Of a stretch of 64,000 nucleotides of DNA, positions 20,711 through 30,763 are shown piece by piece. Where the stretch lies: the NCBI GenBank assembly GCA_020852865.1, contig JADYZZ010000068.1, forward strand, positions 28,765 to 92,764. Direction: 5' to 3'. This stretch comes from Rubrivivax sp. (GTDB lineage Bacteria > Pseudomonadota > Gammaproteobacteria > Burkholderiales > Burkholderiaceae_C). The translations under genes and the position numbers were made by a program. Position 1 is the stretch's first letter; every line of letters begins with the position of its first letter. The notes under the pieces are model-generated. The model searched no databases. It worked only from the letters and a program-made list of their open reading frames with translations, and was not told where the DNA came from.

Positions 20711-21607
20711 ATGAACCGCATCGCCACGCTCGTCGCCGCCGTCGCCGTCGTCCTGCTGCTCGCGTCGAGCATGCTGTTCGTCGTCGACCAGCGCCAGGTC
20801 GGAGTCATCTACGCGCTCGGCGAGATCAAGGAGGTCGTCACCGAGCCGGGCCTCAAGTTCAAGCTGCCGCCGCCGTTCCAGAACGTCGTCTTCCTCGACA
20901 AGCGCATCCAGACGCTCGACAGCCCGGAGACGCGGCCGATCTTCACCGCCGAGAAGAAGAGCCTGGTGATCGACTGGCTGGTCAAGTGGCGCATCAGCGA
21001 GCCGCGCCAGTTCATCCGCAACAACGGCGTCGACCTGCGCAACCTCGAGAGCCGGCTGTCGCCGGTGGTGCAGGCCGCGTTCAACGAGGAGATCACCAAG
21101 CGCGACGTCAAGGGCGTGCTCGCCGGCGAGCGCGAGAAGGTGATGCAGGACGTGCGCACGCGGCTCGCCGACGAGGCCAAGTCCTTCGGCATCGAGATCG
21201 TCGACGTGCGCATCAAGCGCGTGGACTTCGTCGCCGATATCACCGACGCCGTCTACCGCCGCATGCAGTCGGAGCGCCAGCAGGTGGCCAACCAGCTGCG
21301 CTCGCAGGGCCAGGCCGAGGGCGAGAAGATCCGTGCCGACGCCGATCGCCAGCGCGAAGTGATCATCGCCGAGGCCTACCGCGACGCGCAAAAGGTCAAG
21401 GGCGAGGGCGATGCCAAGGCCAGCGCGCTCTATGCCGACGCCTTCGGCCGCGATCCGCAGTTCGCGCAGTTCTACCGCAGCCTCGAGGCCTACCGCGCCA
21501 CGTTTCGCAGCAAGAGCGACGTCATGGTGCTCGACCCGAGCAGCGAGTTCTTCCGCGCGATGCGCAGCTCGGGCGCTGCGGCGCCGGCTGCGGCGCCGCG
21601 CAAGTAG
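20711..21607 (+). CDS. hflC: HflC subunit of the HflKC complex
   Basis: Partner of HflK, with a membrane helix at residues 4-24 and an SPFH domain starting VDQRQVGVIYALGEIKEV. The coiled coil contains RSQGQAEGEKIRADADRQRE. A C-terminal DPSSEFFR motif is typical of HflC. Product is 298 residues. A GGGAGCAGG ribosome site lies ahead of ATG 20711. It is co-transcribed with hflK (12-base gap). Confidence 0.95.
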   Translation: MNRIATLVAAVAVVLLLASSMLFVVDQRQVGVIYALGEIKEVVTEPGLKFKLPPPFQNVVFLDKRIQTLDSPETRPIFTAEKKSLVIDWLVKWRISEPRQFIRNNGVDLRNLESRLSPVVQAAFNEEITKRDVKGVLAGEREKVMQDVRTRLADEAKSFGIEIVDVRIKRVDFVADITDAVYRRMQSERQQVANQLRSQGQAEGEKIRADADRQREVIIAEAYRDAQKVKGEGDAKASALYADAFGRDPQFAQFYRSLEAYRATFRSKSDVMVLDPSSEFFRAMRSSGAAAPAAAPRK

Positions 21608-21639
21608 CGCCCGCGCAGGCGCGCAGCGGCGCGGCACCG

Positions 21640-21825
21640 ATGGGCGAGCTGCTGCTGGGCGCGTTTGCGCTGATGCTGGTGTTCGAGGGGCTGCTGCCCT
21701 TCCTCAGCCCGGCGCTGTGGCGCTCGGTGTTCGCGCGCGCCATGCAGCTGACCGACGGCCAGATCCGCTTCGTCGGCCTGGCGAGCATGGCGATCGGCCT
21801 GCTGCTGCTGCTCGTGTGGCGCTGA
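21640..21825 (+). CDS. DUF2065 small membrane protein
   Basis: A 61-residue protein with two hydrophobic helices (about 4-24 and 44-60) and a short loop containing AMQLTDGQIRFVGLASM, typical of the DUF2065/YjeT family. Members sit next to hflC and hisZ or purA in many proteobacteria; function is unknown. The start ATG 21640 is the only one giving the family N-terminus. It is 32 bases after hflC, and hisZ follows after 62 bases. Confidence 0.85.
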   Translation: MGELLLGAFALMLVFEGLLPFLSPALWRSVFARAMQLTDGQIRFVGLASMAIGLLLLLVWR

Positions 21826-21851
21826 GGGCAGGGTGCGCGCCGGCGGCCCCG

Positions 21852-21857
21852 TACAAT
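21852..21857 (+). promoter_or_regulatory. -10-like TACAAT ahead of hisZ
   Basis: TACAAT lies 31 bases before the hisZ ATG, in the short gap after the DUF2065 gene. The matching -35 region is GC-rich with no clear hexamer, so hisZ-purA may also be read from the hfl promoter. Confidence 0.3.
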
Positions 21858-21887
21858 CCCGCGCCGCCCACCGACGCCGCCCACTCG

Positions 21888-23081
21888 ATGCTCTCCGCCT
21901 GGCTGCTGCCCGAGCACATCGCCGATGTGCTGCCGGCGCAGGCGCGGCACATCGAGGCGCTGCGTCGCCGTCTGCTCGACTGCGCGCGCGGCTATGGTTT
22001 CGAGCTCGTGATGCCGCCGCTGCTCGAGCACCTCGACTCGCTGCTGAGCGGCAGCGGCCGTGACCTCGACCTCAGGACCTTCAAGCTGGTCGACCAATTG
22101 AGCGGCCGTACCCTCGGCCTGCGCGCCGACACCACGCCGCAGGCGGCGCGCATCGACGCCCACCTGCTCAACCGCGAGGGCGTGACGCGCCTGTGCTACT
22201 GCGGGCCGGTGTTGCACACGCGGCCGGCGGGCGTGGCGGCCTCGCGCGAGCCGCTGCAGTTCGGCGCCGAGATCTTCGGTCACGCCGGCCTCGAGGCCGA
22301 CCTCGAGGCCGCCGAGCTGGCGCTGGACGTACTCGTCGAAGCCGGCGCGGCGCCCCTGGTCATCGACCTCGCCGACGCGCGCGTGCTGCGCGGCGTGCTT
22401 GCCGGCGTGCCGCTGGACGGCGAGCGCCTGCAGGCGCTCGCCGATGCCCTGGCCGAGAAGGACGAGCCCGCCATCGATGCCATGGCCGGCGCCCTGGGCG
22501 CCGAGACCGGCGCCGCCTTGCATGCGCTGCTGCGTCTGTACGGCGGCGTCGAGGTGCTCGAGCGCGCACGCCGGGCGCTGCCGCAGCGCGCGCTCGTGCG
22601 GCGCGCGCTCGACGAGCTGGAGTGGCTGGCGCGCCATCTGCAGGCGGCCTACCCGCAGCTGCACATCGGGATCGACCTGTCGGACATGGGCGGCTACGCC
22701 TACTACAGCGGTGCGCGCTTCGCCGTCTACGCGGCGCGTGCGTACGAGGCGCTGGCGCGCGGCGGGCGCTACGACGAGGTGGGCGCGGTGTTCGGGCGCA
22801 ACCGCCCGGCGGTGGGCTTCAGCCTCGACCTCAAGGTCCTGGCCGAACTCGCAGCGGCGGCGCCGGCACCGGCGGCCATCCGCGCGCCCTGGGGCGAGAA
22901 CGCCGAACTGCGCCTGGCGGTGCGCCGTCTGCGCGCGGCGGGCGAGACGGTGGTCTCGGTGCTCCCGGGCGACGCGCCCGAGGCGGCGGCCCATGCCTGT
23001 GACCGCGAGCTCGTGCAGGTCGGCGGACGCTGGCTGGTGCGTGCGCTCGACGCGGCGCCGGCGGCGGCCCACGAGTCCTGA
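21888..23081 (+). CDS. hisZ: ATP phosphoribosyltransferase regulatory subunit HisZ
   Basis: HisRS-like protein that lacks tRNA-charging activity and forms the regulatory half of the short-form HisG ATP phosphoribosyltransferase (first step of histidine synthesis). The 397-residue product keeps the class II synthetase fold (LRADTTPQAARI, GGRYDEVGAVFGRNRPAVGF) but lacks the C-terminal anticodon domain of HisS. The catalytic hisG is not in the window. The hflC-DUF2065-hisZ-purA order is typical of betaproteobacteria. Confidence 0.93.
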   Translation: MLSAWLLPEHIADVLPAQARHIEALRRRLLDCARGYGFELVMPPLLEHLDSLLSGSGRDLDLRTFKLVDQLSGRTLGLRADTTPQAARIDAHLLNREGVTRLCYCGPVLHTRPAGVAASREPLQFGAEIFGHAGLEADLEAAELALDVLVEAGAAPLVIDLADARVLRGVLAGVPLDGERLQALADALAEKDEPAIDAMAGALGAETGAALHALLRLYGGVEVLERARRALPQRALVRRALDELEWLARHLQAAYPQLHIGIDLSDMGGYAYYSGARFAVYAARAYEALARGGRYDEVGAVFGRNRPAVGFSLDLKVLAELAAAAPAPAAIRAPWGENAELRLAVRRLRAAGETVVSVLPGDAPEAAAHACDRELVQVGGRWLVRALDAAPAAAHES

Positions 23082-24443
<1,362 letters not shown>

Positions 24444-24467
24444 ACGACCGAAGGAGACTTCCGCGCC

Positions 24468-24989
24468 ATGCTCACCGACGACGGCAAGCACCTGTACGTG
24501 TCCTGGGACGAGTACCACATGCTCATCGAGCGCCTGGCGCTCAAGGTGGCCGCCTCGGGCTGGGAGTTCGACCAGATCCTGTGCCTGGCGCGCGGCGGCA
24601 TGCGCCCGGGCGACGTGCTCTCACGCGTGTTCGACAAGCCGCTCGCGATCATGGCGACAAGCTCGTACCGCGCCGAGGCCGGCACGATTCAAGGCCGGCT
24701 CGACATGGCCAAGTACATCACGCTGCCCAAGGGCGAACTGGCCGGGCGCGTGCTGCTGGTCGACGACCTGGCCGACACCGGCCACACGCTGCGCGCCGTC
24801 GTCGAGCGCCTGCGCGGCATGCCCGCCATCCGCGAACTGCGCGCCGCGGTGATCTGGGTCAAGGGGGTATCGACCTACACGCCCGAGTACTTCGTCGAGA
24901 CGCTGCCGACGAGCCCCTGGATCCACCAGCCGTTCGAGGAGTACGACGCGCTCAGGCCGGACGGGCTGGCGCGGAAGTTCAAGATTTGA
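24468..24989 (+). CDS. Phosphoribosyltransferase-family protein
   Basis: Type I PRTase fold with the PRPP-binding signature VLLVDDLADTGHTL at about residues 96-109. The N-terminal YVSWDEYHMLIERLA is characteristic of a group annotated as xanthine/hypoxanthine-type phosphoribosyltransferases in betaproteobacteria. Size is 173 residues. A GAAGGAGA ribosome site precedes ATG 24468. Its place after purA suggests purine salvage, but the base used cannot be told from the sequence. A hairpin terminator follows. Confidence 0.85.
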   Translation: MLTDDGKHLYVSWDEYHMLIERLALKVAASGWEFDQILCLARGGMRPGDVLSRVFDKPLAIMATSSYRAEAGTIQGRLDMAKYITLPKGELAGRVLLVDDLADTGHTLRAVVERLRGMPAIRELRAAVIWVKGVSTYTPEYFVETLPTSPWIHQPFEEYDALRPDGLARKFKI

Positions 24990-25023
24990 GGCGGCGCCGA
25001 CATCCCGGGCCGCGCAAGGAAAA

Positions 25024-25042
25024 GGGCCGGCATGGCCGGCCC
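25024..25042 (+). terminator. Hairpin terminator after the phosphoribosyltransferase gene
   Basis: GGGCCGGC and its exact complement flank a 3-base loop (8-bp stem). On plus it is followed by TCGTTTC, a weak T-run; on minus by TTTT. It can end the purA transcript on plus and the tRNA-Leu transcript on minus. Confidence 0.65.
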
Positions 25043-25089
25043 CTCGTTTCGCACCGCGTCCCGCGCAGCGCGGACCCGGTGCCTGTCGG

Positions 25090-25174
<85 letters not shown>

Positions 25175-25190
25175 AGGTTGCGAACCGGAG

Positions 25191-25196
25191 ATCTTA
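25191..25196 (-). promoter_or_regulatory. Possible tRNA-Leu -10 box
   Basis: Minus strand reads TAAGAT, 16 bases before the mature tRNA 5' end. The -35 is not recognisable. It lies in the 66-base gap shared with the divergent rnr gene. Confidence 0.35.
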
Positions 25197-25240
25197 GCAT
25201 CAAAGAAACCCAGCACCCGAGCGCGGCGTCGCCCGCCCTC

Positions 25241-27442
25241 ATGAGCGAGGTCGACGGGCGTGTCCAGGGGCACCGCGACGGCCACGGCTTCGTCGTGCCC
25301 GACAGCGGCGGGGCGCCGATCTACCTCGCGCCGCAGGAGATGCGCACGGTGCTGCACCGCGACCGCGTGCGCGTGCGCATCCTGCGTCTGGATCGCAAGG
25401 GGCGCCCCGAAGGGCGCGTCGTCGACATCCTCGAGCGCCGCAAGGCGCCGATCATCGGCCGGCTGCTGCACGAAGGTGGCCACTGGCTGGTCGCGCCGGA
25501 GGATCGCCGCTATGGCCAGGACATCCTGATTCCCAAGAACGCCACCGCCAGCGCCGCCGTCGGCCAGGTGGTGTCGGTCGAGCTCACCGAGGCGCCCTCG
25601 CTGCACGCACGGCCGGTGGGCCGCGTGGCCGAGGTGCTGGGCGAGATCGACGACCCGGGCATGGAGATCGAGATCGCGGTGCGCAAGTACGAGGTGCCGC
25701 ACCGCTTCAGCGCCGAAGCGCTGGCGCAGGCCGCGGCGCTGCCCGAGAAGATCCGCGCCGCCGACCGCCGCCAGCGCATCGACCTCACCGACGTGCCGCT
25801 GGTCACGATCGACGGCGAGGACGCGCGCGACTTCGACGACGCCGTCTACGCCGAGCCGCACTGCAGCGGCAAGGGCAAGAAGGCGGTCGCCGGCTGGCGG
25901 CTGGTGGTGGCGATCGCCGACGTCGGCCACTACGTCAAGCCCGACGAGGCGCTCGACCGCGACGCCTACGAACGCGCCACCTCGGTGTACTTCCCGCGCC
26001 GCGTGATTCCGATGCTGCCCGAGAAGCTGAGCAACGGCCTGTGCTCGCTCAACCCCGGCGAGGATCGGCTGGCGATGGTGTGCGACATGCTCGTGCACGA
26101 GGACGGCGCGATCCGCGCGTACCAGTTCTACCCCGCGGTGATGCGCTCGCACGCGCGCCTCACCTACGCGGAAGTCGCGGCGGTGCTCGCCAACACGCGC
26201 GGACCCGAGGCCGCGGCGCGTGCGGCCCTGGTGCCGCGGCTGTTGCACCTGCACGAGGTCTACCGCGCGCTGCTCCAGCAGCGCAGCCGGCGCGGCGCGA
26301 TCGATTTCGAGACCGTCGAGACGCAGATCGTCTGCGACGATGCCGGGCGCATCGAACGCATCGAACCGCGCCTGCGCACCGAGGCGCACCGGCTGATCGA
26401 GGAGGCGATGCTGGCGGCCAACGTCTGCGCCGCCGACTTCGTCTCGCGCGCCGAACACCCGAGCCTGTATCGCGTGCACGAGGGCCCGACGCCGGAAAAG
26501 CGCCTGACGCTGCAGAGCTACCTCGAGGCGCTGGGCATCGGCCTGCGCCTGAGCGACGAGCCGGCGCCGGCCGAGTTGCAGGCCATCGCGCAAGGCACGC
26601 AGGGCCGGCCCGATGCGGTGCAGATCCACACCATGCTGCTGCGCTCGATGCAGCAGGCCGTCTACACAGCCAGCAAGGCCGGCCATTTCGGGCTCGCCTA
26701 CGACGCCTATACGCACTTCACCAGCCCGATCCGGCGCTATCCTGACTTGCTGGTGCACCGCGTCATCAAGGCGCTGCTCGGCGGTCGGCGCTACCACCTG
26801 ACGCCGGGCGAGGCGACGCGCGCGCCGGAGCTGCGCCGGGGCGGCCGCTCGGCACCGCGGCCGGCCAAGCCGTTGGCCGGAGAATTGGCGCTGTGGGAGG
26901 CTGCCGGTGCCCACTGCAGCGCCAACGAGCGCCGCGCCGACGAGGCCTCGCGCGACGTCGAGGCCTGGCTCAAATGCCTCTTCATGCGCGAACACCTGGG
27001 CGAGGAGTACAGCGGCAGCGTGAGCGCGGTGACGGCGTTCGGTCTGTTCGTCACGCTCGACGCGCTCTTCGTCGACGGCCTCGTGCACATCAGCGAGCTC
27101 GGCGGCGAGTACTACCGCTTCGACGAGGCGCGCCAGGAACTGCGTGGTGAACGAACCGGCGTGCGCTACGCCCTCGGCACGCGCTTGCGCGTGCAGGTCA
27201 GCCGCGTCGACCTGGACGGCCGCAAGATCGACTTCCGCCTCGTGCGCGAAGGCGCGAGCGAGGCGCCGCCGGCGCGCGGCCGCGGCGGGCGCGGCGGCAG
27301 CGCCGCCGACGAACTGGCCCAGGTGCATCGCCGGGACCGCGACGCCAAGGCCACCGGGCGCCGGGGCATGGCTGCGGCCCGGGGCGGCAAGCGGGCGAAG
27401 ACCACCGCCCGGCGCAGCCCGGCGCGGGGCAGCCGGCGCTGA
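25241..27442 (+). CDS. rnr: Ribonuclease R
   Basis: Processive 3'-5' exoribonuclease of the RNB family, able to unwind structured RNA in rRNA quality control and mRNA decay. From ATG 25241 the product is 733 residues. It has two cold-shock domains (from about residue 5, GRVQGHRDGHGFVVPDSGG), the RNB domain with GEDARDFDDAV at about 192-202 (catalytic Asp cluster), an S1 domain (about 585-670, AVTAFGLFVTLDALFVDGLVHI) and a basic tail. The winged-helix domain that opens E. coli RNase R is missing. Upstream codons in frame back to 25178 overlap the tRNA promoter, so a longer start is unlikely. Confidence 0.93.
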   Translation: MSEVDGRVQGHRDGHGFVVPDSGGAPIYLAPQEMRTVLHRDRVRVRILRLDRKGRPEGRVVDILERRKAPIIGRLLHEGGHWLVAPEDRRYGQDILIPKNATASAAVGQVVSVELTEAPSLHARPVGRVAEVLGEIDDPGMEIEIAVRKYEVPHRFSAEALAQAAALPEKIRAADRRQRIDLTDVPLVTIDGEDARDFDDAVYAEPHCSGKGKKAVAGWRLVVAIADVGHYVKPDEALDRDAYERATSVYFPRRVIPMLPEKLSNGLCSLNPGEDRLAMVCDMLVHEDGAIRAYQFYPAVMRSHARLTYAEVAAVLANTRGPEAAARAALVPRLLHLHEVYRALLQQRSRRGAIDFETVETQIVCDDAGRIERIEPRLRTEAHRLIEEAMLAANVCAADFVSRAEHPSLYRVHEGPTPEKRLTLQSYLEALGIGLRLSDEPAPAELQAIAQGTQGRPDAVQIHTMLLRSMQQAVYTASKAGHFGLAYDAYTHFTSPIRRYPDLLVHRVIKALLGGRRYHLTPGEATRAPELRRGGRSAPRPAKPLAGELALWEAAGAHCSANERRADEASRDVEAWLKCLFMREHLGEEYSGSVSAVTAFGLFVTLDALFVDGLVHISELGGEYYRFDEARQELRGERTGVRYALGTRLRVQVSRVDLDGRKIDFRLVREGASEAPPARGRGGRGGSAADELAQVHRRDRDAKATGRRGMAAARGGKRAKTTARRSPARGSRR

Positions 27443-27476
27443 GCGCTTGTGAAGACACCCAGCGCGCGGGCGCGAT

Positions 27477-29018
27477 TCATGTCTTCTCGAGTTCCGCGCC
27501 GCCGTCGACGGCCAGTGACTCGATCAGATCGGCGGCGCGCAGCGGCCCGATGATCCCGGCGGCGCGGTGCCGGTCGGCCGCGTGCCCATGCTGCCAGGCG
27601 GCCACCGAGGCGACTTCGAAGGCCGAGGCGGCAGGCCGCCGCGCCCACAGACCGCCGGCCCAGCCCGCGAGCACGTCGCCGGTGCCCGCCGTCGCGAGTG
27701 CGGCATTGCCGGTGGGGTTGATCGACGGCAGCGCGTCCGGTGCCGCGACGATGCTGCCCGAGCCCTTGAGAACGACCGTGGCCGCACAGCGCCGCGCCAG
27801 TTCGGCAGCCGCCGCCAGGCGGTCGGACTGCACGGCGGCCGAACTCGTGCCGAGCAGCCGCGCCGCCTCGAGCGGGTGCGGCGTCAGCAGCGTTGCCAGG
27901 CCGTGCGCGGCGCGCGTGCGCAGCAGCCTTTGCAGGGCGGTGTCGCACGCCAGGGCATTCAGGCCGTCGGCGTCGAGCACGAGCCGCGGCGCGTGCGCGA
28001 GCAAGGGCGGCAGCGCCTGTGCGATGCGCGCGCCGCCGCCGCAGCCGCAGACCACGGTGGCTGCGGCGATCGTCGCGGCCGGCTCGTGCCACCAGGCGCT
28101 GCGCGCCATCAACTCGGGCCGCGTGGCGTCGAAGCTGGCGGCCTGCGCGTCGAGCAGGCTGGCGTAGACGCGGCCGGCACCGGCGGCGAGCGCGGCACGC
28201 GCGGCCAGCCAGGCCGCCCCCACCATGCCGGGCGCGCCGCCGACGACGACCAGGTCGCCGTGCGCACCCTTGTGCGCCGCGTGGTCGGCGCCGCGCTGCC
28301 AGCTCAGGTCCGGCGCGCCGGCAAGCCACGCCGTCGGCGGCGTGGCGGCCGCGCCCAGATCGTCGAACCAGACCTCGCCGGCGTGGTCGCGCCCCAGCGC
28401 CGTGAACAGGCCGGGCTCGAGCGTGAGCAGCGCGAGCGTCGCGTCGGCGCGCACGCCGCGCGGCCCGAGCAACTGCCCGCTGTCGGCATGCAGTCCACTG
28501 GGCAGATCGACCGCGAGCACCGGGCGACCGGCGGCGGCGATCGCGTCGATGGCCTCGGCCGGCGCTCCTCGGGGCGCGCGCCGGCTGCCCAGGCCGAGCA
28601 GCGCGTCGACGACGAGGTCGGCGTCGGCGGCGATCGGCTCGGCCTGCCACGGCTCGATGGCGACACCGGCGGCGCGCGCCTGGGCGATTGCGTGCCGGGC
28701 ATCGTCGGGCGCGCGGTCCGCGTCGCCGATCCAGCGCACGCGCAAGGCGACGCCCCTGGCATGCAGATGGCGTGCGGCAACGAAGCCGTCGCCGCCGTTG
28801 TTGCCCGGCCCGGCGAGGATCTCGACGCGGCGCAACGGTGCAAAACGCGCCAGGGCCAGGCGCGCCACCGCCAGCCCGGCGGCTTCCATCAGCGCATGCG
28901 GGGCGTTCGCCGCGAGCGCCGCCGCCTCGCTCGCGCGCGCGGCAGCGGTGTCGTGCAGCGGCCAGGGGCCGCGCCGCGGATCGACGGCGATCGGGAGGCG
29001 GACGCCGGGGCTGGACAT
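27477..29018 (-). CDS. nnr: Bifunctional NAD(P)HX epimerase/dehydratase
   Basis: Repairs NADHX and NADPHX, the hydrated damaged cofactors. The N-terminal YjeF_N epimerase domain (about residues 10-220) holds GPGNNGGDGFVAARHL. The C-terminal ADP-dependent dehydratase domain (about 235-510, ribokinase-like) holds VLDADGLNALA, LTPHPLEAARLL and GTGDVLAGWAGGLWA. Product is 513 residues. The start is ATG 29018; the same frame stays open further upstream through an 18-bp repeat array but with no family similarity. It runs convergent to rnr with a 34-base gap, and is in the same direction as dadA. Confidence 0.92.
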   Translation of the reverse strand: MSSPGVRLPIAVDPRRGPWPLHDTAAARASEAAALAANAPHALMEAAGLAVARLALARFAPLRRVEILAGPGNNGGDGFVAARHLHARGVALRVRWIGDADRAPDDARHAIAQARAAGVAIEPWQAEPIAADADLVVDALLGLGSRRAPRGAPAEAIDAIAAAGRPVLAVDLPSGLHADSGQLLGPRGVRADATLALLTLEPGLFTALGRDHAGEVWFDDLGAAATPPTAWLAGAPDLSWQRGADHAAHKGAHGDLVVVGGAPGMVGAAWLAARAALAAGAGRVYASLLDAQAASFDATRPELMARSAWWHEPAATIAAATVVCGCGGGARIAQALPPLLAHAPRLVLDADGLNALACDTALQRLLRTRAAHGLATLLTPHPLEAARLLGTSSAAVQSDRLAAAAELARRCAATVVLKGSGSIVAAPDALPSINPTGNAALATAGTGDVLAGWAGGLWARRPAASAFEVASVAAWQHGHAADRHRAAGIIGPLRAADLIESLAVDGGAELEKT

Positions 29019-29067
29019 GGCGCGATTGTGGCGCCGCGCCGAGTCGGCTCCGGCCGCGCTGCACGCC

Positions 29068-29157
29068 GCGTGCACGAGGCGTGCCGTGCGCACCAGGAAA
29101 CCCGTGCGCGTCAGGAAACCCCTGCGCACCAGGCGCCGCGCGCGCACGAGGCAAGGT
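29068..29157 (+). repeat. Degenerate 18-bp tandem repeat, five units
   Basis: Units start at 29068, 29086, 29104, 29122 and 29140. The shared core is GTGCGCACSAGG with a variable last third; units two and three are the most alike (both end CAGGAAACCC or nearly so). A related single copy with GCACGAGGCAAGAT lies at 29197-29214. The array lies in the 265-base gap between dadA and nnr, which holds no gene that I can support. Confidence 0.75.
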
Positions 29158-29283
29158 CGGTGTTTCGCCTGGCGCTGGCGACAGACTCTCCAGGCGCCAC
29201 GCACGAGGCAAGATCACGGGCCTCGGGCCCGGCCGAATCCGGCCCGGCACGAAACCTGCGCGCGCCGGCCGGTACGCCTTGCG

Positions 29284-30540
29284 TCAGCGCAAACGCGCGA
29301 GTTGCAGTGAACCGAGATCGATCGGTGCCGGGCGACCGCTTACCGCTTCGGCGAGCACGCGCGCCGAGCCGCAGGCGAGCATCCAGCCGCTCGAGCCGTG
29401 GCCGAGGTTGAGCCACAGGCCGGGCTGGCCGCTTGCGCCGAGCACCGGCGGGCCGTCGGGCAGCATCGGCCTCGCGCCCTTCCACTGCTGCGCCTCGTGC
29501 ACGACGGCGGCGCCCGGGAACCAGTCCTCGAGCACCTTGTACAGCGTCGCCAGCGGCGCCGGGTTCAGGCGTTCGGCGCTGCCGCCGATCTCGGCACTGC
29601 CGGCGACACGCACGCGCTGCCCGAGACGGCTGATCGCGACCTTGAAGCGCTCGTCCATCAGGGCCGCGCGCGGGCCCGTGCACGGCTGGTCGTCGCGCTG
29701 CGCGAGCGGCGCGGTGATCGAGTAGCCGTACACGGGCGCGAGCGGCAGCGCGAGCCCGAGCGGCGCGAGCAGGCGATTGGCATGAACACCGGCGCAGACC
29801 ACCACCGCGTCGGCCCGATGGTGCTGGCCGTCGGCCGTGCGCAGCGCGGCGGGACGGCCCGGCTCGATGGCGAGCACGTCGCTGTCGAAGCGGAAGCTCG
29901 CGCCCAGGCGCTGGGCCTCGGCCTTGATGAGGTGCGCGAACTGCCGGCAGTTGCCCACGCCGTCTTGCGCGAGGTGGATCGCGCCGGCCAGCGGTGCCCG
30001 GGCGTTGAGGCCGGGCTCGAGGCGCCGGCAGCGCTCGGCGTCGACCAGCTCGTGCGCGACACCCAGCTCGGCGAGCAGCCGCGTCGTGCGCTCGGCCGCG
30101 TGCAGCTCGCGCGCGCCGCGCAGCAGCACGAGGTAGCCCGGCTGCTGCTCGTAGTCGAGCGCGAGCCGGCGCGTGAGCTCGAGCAGCCGCTCCTGGCTGA
30201 AGCGGGCCAGACGCACCATCGCGCCCCGGTTGGCGGCGTAGACGCGCGGCCGGCAGGCCAGCCGCCAGCGCAGCATCCAGGGCAGTTGTGCGAGCGCCGA
30301 CAGGCCGTCGAAGCGCACCGCCGCGTGCCGCCCGAGCATCTGGCGCAGCACCTTGGCGCTCATGCCCGGTGCCGCCCACGGCGTTACGTAGCCCGGCGCC
30401 AGGACACCGGCGTTGGCGAAACTGCCCTCGGCGGCGACGGCGGCACGCCGTTCGAACACCGTGACCTCATGACCCTGACTCGCCAGCTCGTAGGCGGTGG
30501 TCACGCCGACGATGCCGGCGCCGACGACGATGGCGCGCAT
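29284..30540 (-). CDS. dadA: D-amino acid dehydrogenase small subunit-type flavoprotein
   Basis: FAD-dependent DAO-family oxidoreductase, most like DadA, which deaminates D-amino acids (notably D-alanine) and passes electrons to the respiratory chain. The dinucleotide-binding motif VGAGIVGVTTAYELASQGHE is at residues 5-24. The family phrase GSFANAGVLAPGYVTPWAAPG follows. Residues near the C-terminus (LWLNLGHGSSGWMLACGSA) bind the flavin. Product is 418 residues, start ATG 30540. The usual partner genes (alanine racemase dadX, an Lrp regulator) are not nearby. Other DAO-family substrates are possible. Confidence 0.87.
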   Translation of the reverse strand: MRAIVVGAGIVGVTTAYELASQGHEVTVFERRAAVAAEGSFANAGVLAPGYVTPWAAPGMSAKVLRQMLGRHAAVRFDGLSALAQLPWMLRWRLACRPRVYAANRGAMVRLARFSQERLLELTRRLALDYEQQPGYLVLLRGARELHAAERTTRLLAELGVAHELVDAERCRRLEPGLNARAPLAGAIHLAQDGVGNCRQFAHLIKAEAQRLGASFRFDSDVLAIEPGRPAALRTADGQHHRADAVVVCAGVHANRLLAPLGLALPLAPVYGYSITAPLAQRDDQPCTGPRAALMDERFKVAISRLGQRVRVAGSAEIGGSAERLNPAPLATLYKVLEDWFPGAAVVHEAQQWKGARPMLPDGPPVLGASGQPGLWLNLGHGSSGWMLACGSARVLAEAVSGRPAPIDLGSLQLARLR

Positions 30541-30763
30541 GCTAGAATTTTTCGGTTTGTCTTGATGCCGCAGGCGCGGCGTTTTCGGAGGCCGCGATGC
30601 AGGCCGACCGAGGGCGCGCCGCGCAGCAGGGCGGACGGCCGTCACCGGTCCTTCTTCAACTCGCTTTGCGACTCGCGAGTCCGCCGCCTCCAAGGTGTCG
30701 CCACGCCGATCCGGCCGTGGCGATCGAGCGGCGCGATTCTAGACCCAACCTTCGGAGCTCCCC
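30541..30763 (+). promoter_or_regulatory. rpsB promoter and structured leader
   Basis: The 223 bases between dadA (minus) and rpsB carry TAGAAT at 30543-30548, the best -10-like box. A 5-bp GC stem with 4-base loop at 30567-30580 follows directly, then GTTTT at 30581-30585, resembling a small terminator or attenuator. Next comes GGAGG at 30587-30591 and an ATG at 30597 that opens a frame running out of phase into rpsB. The layout would suit attenuation or autoregulation by S2, but no known leader motif was matched. Confidence 0.4.

Noticed and set aside
21888..23081. Second histidyl-tRNA synthetase
   Set aside because: It lacks the anticodon-binding domain and sits next to purA, so it is HisZ; the real hisS is at 13381.
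29068..29157. CRISPR array
   Set aside because: Repeat units are 18 bp, directly adjacent with no spacers, degenerate, and there are no cas genes.
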